Source: Algoriphagus sp. PAP.12 (lineage in GTDB: Bacteria; Bacteroidota; Bacteroidia; Cytophagales; Cyclobacteriaceae). Taken from it: a stretch of DNA of 64,000 nucleotides. The DNA lies in NCBI RefSeq assembly GCF_026652115.1, contig NZ_JAPPSQ010000001.1, forward strand, positions 434,001 through 498,000, given 5' to 3'. The position numbers and the translations under genes are program-made. Shown here piece after piece: positions 63,003 to 64,000 of this stretch. The notes under the pieces are model-generated. The model ran no database searches. It was given only the letters and a program-made list of their open reading frames with translations, and was not told where the DNA came from. Position 1 is the first letter of the stretch; the number at the start of each line of letters is the position of its first letter.

Positions 63003-63571
63003 TCTAAAAATTTGACGGAATTCATCAGGTGGGCCATGTCCACCTTGATGTATTCTATCACTGGAGCCAAAGAATCATTTTTCATTGCGGTATTAAAATA
63101 CAGGGCTCCACGCAAAAAGTGATCTGTTGAATCAGTCACAAAGAATTGAAACTGGGTAGGCACTTCTCCAGTCAATTCCACAACTACTCCAGTATAGCCG
63201 TTCGGCGTTACCAACACATTTTCAGAGATCCCATAGGCCATTTTCTGATGCTTTGCTGTCAAATTGAAAGCATCATTGCTCAAAGTCCTGAAATCATATT
63301 GCTCGTTGATAGGCTTATATGTCAAATGCACTTTTGCCTCAAACCCCTGATAATCCAGGTTGATCCAATATTTCTCTTTGAGATTGAAGGAATCAGGCTC
63401 CACCAAGCTATGAACCGAGTATTCAAGACTGTAAGGATAATCTCCTTGAAGAGTTGAAAAATTATGAGAAGGCAAATCTATTCGATTATAACCCGGAGGC
63501 TTGGGAAGATAGGTTTCTTCGCAGGAACTCAAAATACCAATTGCTAAACCGAACAAGATTAATTTTCTCAT
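62999..63571 (-). CDS. gldD: Gliding motility lipoprotein GldD
   Basis: 190 aa lipoprotein (lipid Cys17 in ILSSCEETYLP). Right after the Cys comes YLPKPPGYNRIDLPSHNF, the GldD hallmark. Later segments EKYWINLDYQGFEAKVHLTY, AYGISENVLVTPNGYTGVVV and TDSTDHFLRGALYFN also match the family. GldD is needed for gliding and is linked to the type IX secretion machinery. gldE, its usual neighbour, is not seen here. The 3' end shares the sequence TTAA with the symporter gene. Confidence 0.9.
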   Translation of the reverse strand: MRKLILFGLAIGILSSCEETYLPKPPGYNRIDLPSHNFSTLQGDYPYSLEYSVHSLVEPDSFNLKEKYWINLDYQGFEAKVHLTYKPINEQYDFRTLSNDAFNLTAKHQKMAYGISENVLVTPNGYTGVVVELTGEVPTQFQFFVTDSTDHFLRGALYFNTAMKNDSLAPVIEYIKVDMAHLMNSVKFLD

Positions 63572-63649
63572 GTCCTAAAATTAGACTTTGGATTTGAATT
63601 GATTGGGGAAAAGTTGAAATTTATGAAAATAACCAAGACCTCTTTAAAC

Positions 63650-64000
63650 ATGAAAAAGACATTTACAACACTAGTTTTTAGTTTGGCAACAGGCCTATTC
63701 GTCTGCCTTGCTGGATTTTCTACTGCTCAAACCACCATGGATGAGTTTTTAAGCAAATGGAATAATAGCAAGCAATTCACGATTGATGTTTTGAATAAAA
63801 TGCCTGATTCAGGTATGGATTACAAAACGGATCCGGAAGCAATGAGTTTCAAAGAACAAATACATCATATTGGAAATGCAATTGTGGGTATTTCTCAGGG
63901 ATTCTTAGGGGGACCAGATCCGGGATTTACCATTGATGTGACCACCGCCAGCAAAGCTGAATTGGCTGATTATGTAGGAAAGGCCTATGACTATGGTGCC
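63650..64000 (+). CDS. Secreted DinB-like protein (3' end outside window)
   Basis: The first 117 codons are present; the gene continues past 64000. The start at 63650 gives a signal peptide (KKTFTTLVFSLATGLFVCLA, ending in STAQ); an in-frame ATG at 63623 is possible. The mature part begins TTMDEFLSKWNNSKQFTIDV and SFKEQIHHIGNAIVGISQGF, which fits the four-helix DinB/YfiT fold, where a metal-binding His is expected in IHHIG. Exported DinB proteins of this kind are common in Bacteroidota, and their function is unclear. Confidence 0.78.
   Translation, partial: MKKTFTTLVFSLATGLFVCLAGFSTAQTTMDEFLSKWNNSKQFTIDVLNKMPDSGMDYKTDPEAMSFKEQIHHIGNAIVGISQGFLGGPDPGFTIDVTTASKAELADYVGKAYDYGA

Noticed and set aside
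1..64000. Prophage, integrative element or insertion sequence
   Set aside because: No integrase, transposase, phage structural or conjugation gene was seen in any frame; the repeats found are short and non-coding.

Overview
The window reads as a chromosomal segment of a gliding-lineage Bacteroidota, most likely Cytophagales (Cyclobacteriaceae, Algoriphagus-like). The basis is the gliding-motility lipoproteins GldB and GldD, many Cys-lipoprotein signal peptides, a TonB-dependent receptor with a carboxypeptidase-like N-terminal domain, the near absence of Shine-Dalgarno sites and a low-to-middle GC content. The genus is an inference. I see no rRNA, tRNA, prophage, transposase or CRISPR array.

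Left part (1-10.6 kb): a minus-strand run of exported carbohydrate-catabolism genes. It holds a Tat-type gluconate 2-dehydrogenase subunit 3-like lipoprotein (cut by the window edge), a GH29 alpha-L-fucosidase, a seven-repeat FG-GAP protein and a large propeller/HEAT/cytochrome c lipoprotein. Divergent from it are a TonB-dependent receptor, a Rieske protein (opposite strand) and a two-repeat secreted protein.

Housekeeping and mixed genes (10.8-38.3 kb): cysteine desulfurase, GlmM, a small Cys-rich membrane protein, MazG, RidA, FumC, a nonsense-interrupted gene remnant, a subtilisin-like lipoprotein protease, an alpha/beta hydrolase, CbpA-CbpM, an LMW-PTP-like phosphatase, a small membrane protein plus outer-membrane protein, a ClC channel, a cupin lipoprotein, a BNR-repeat protein, an epimerase, a GNAT acetyltransferase, CcmB, an amidase, a CNMP-patatin protein and a P1 peptidase. 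The gaps around 14.6, 15.6, 20.4-20.9, 21.7-22.2 and 55.8-56.1 kb carry several families of short dispersed repeats and hairpins.

Exopolysaccharide block (38.4-55.8 kb): nth-asnB-glycosyltransferase are joined by overlapping stops and starts. GldB follows on the opposite strand. Then comes a tightly packed set: radical SAM/SPASM protein, six-SLBB export protein, Wzz-like co-polymerase, Wzx-like flippase, GT2, Wzy-like polymerase, GT4, zinc-ribbon methyltransferase, GT4 and a DUF1972-type GT4. Together these encode assembly, flipping, polymerisation and export of a surface polysaccharide by a Wzx/Wzy-type route. No initiating sugar-phosphate transferase and no tyrosine autokinase are present in the window.

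Right part (56.1-64 kb): RecG, an APH-fold kinase, a choice-of-anchor-I-like lipoprotein, a sodium:solute symporter, GldD, and the start of a secreted DinB-like protein cut by the right edge.

No clearly new molecular system stands out. The most interesting leads are the candidate oxidative glycan locus at the left edge, a perfect 15-bp inverted repeat inside a glycosyltransferase gene, the dispersed repeat families, and a few conserved-looking genes of unknown function.
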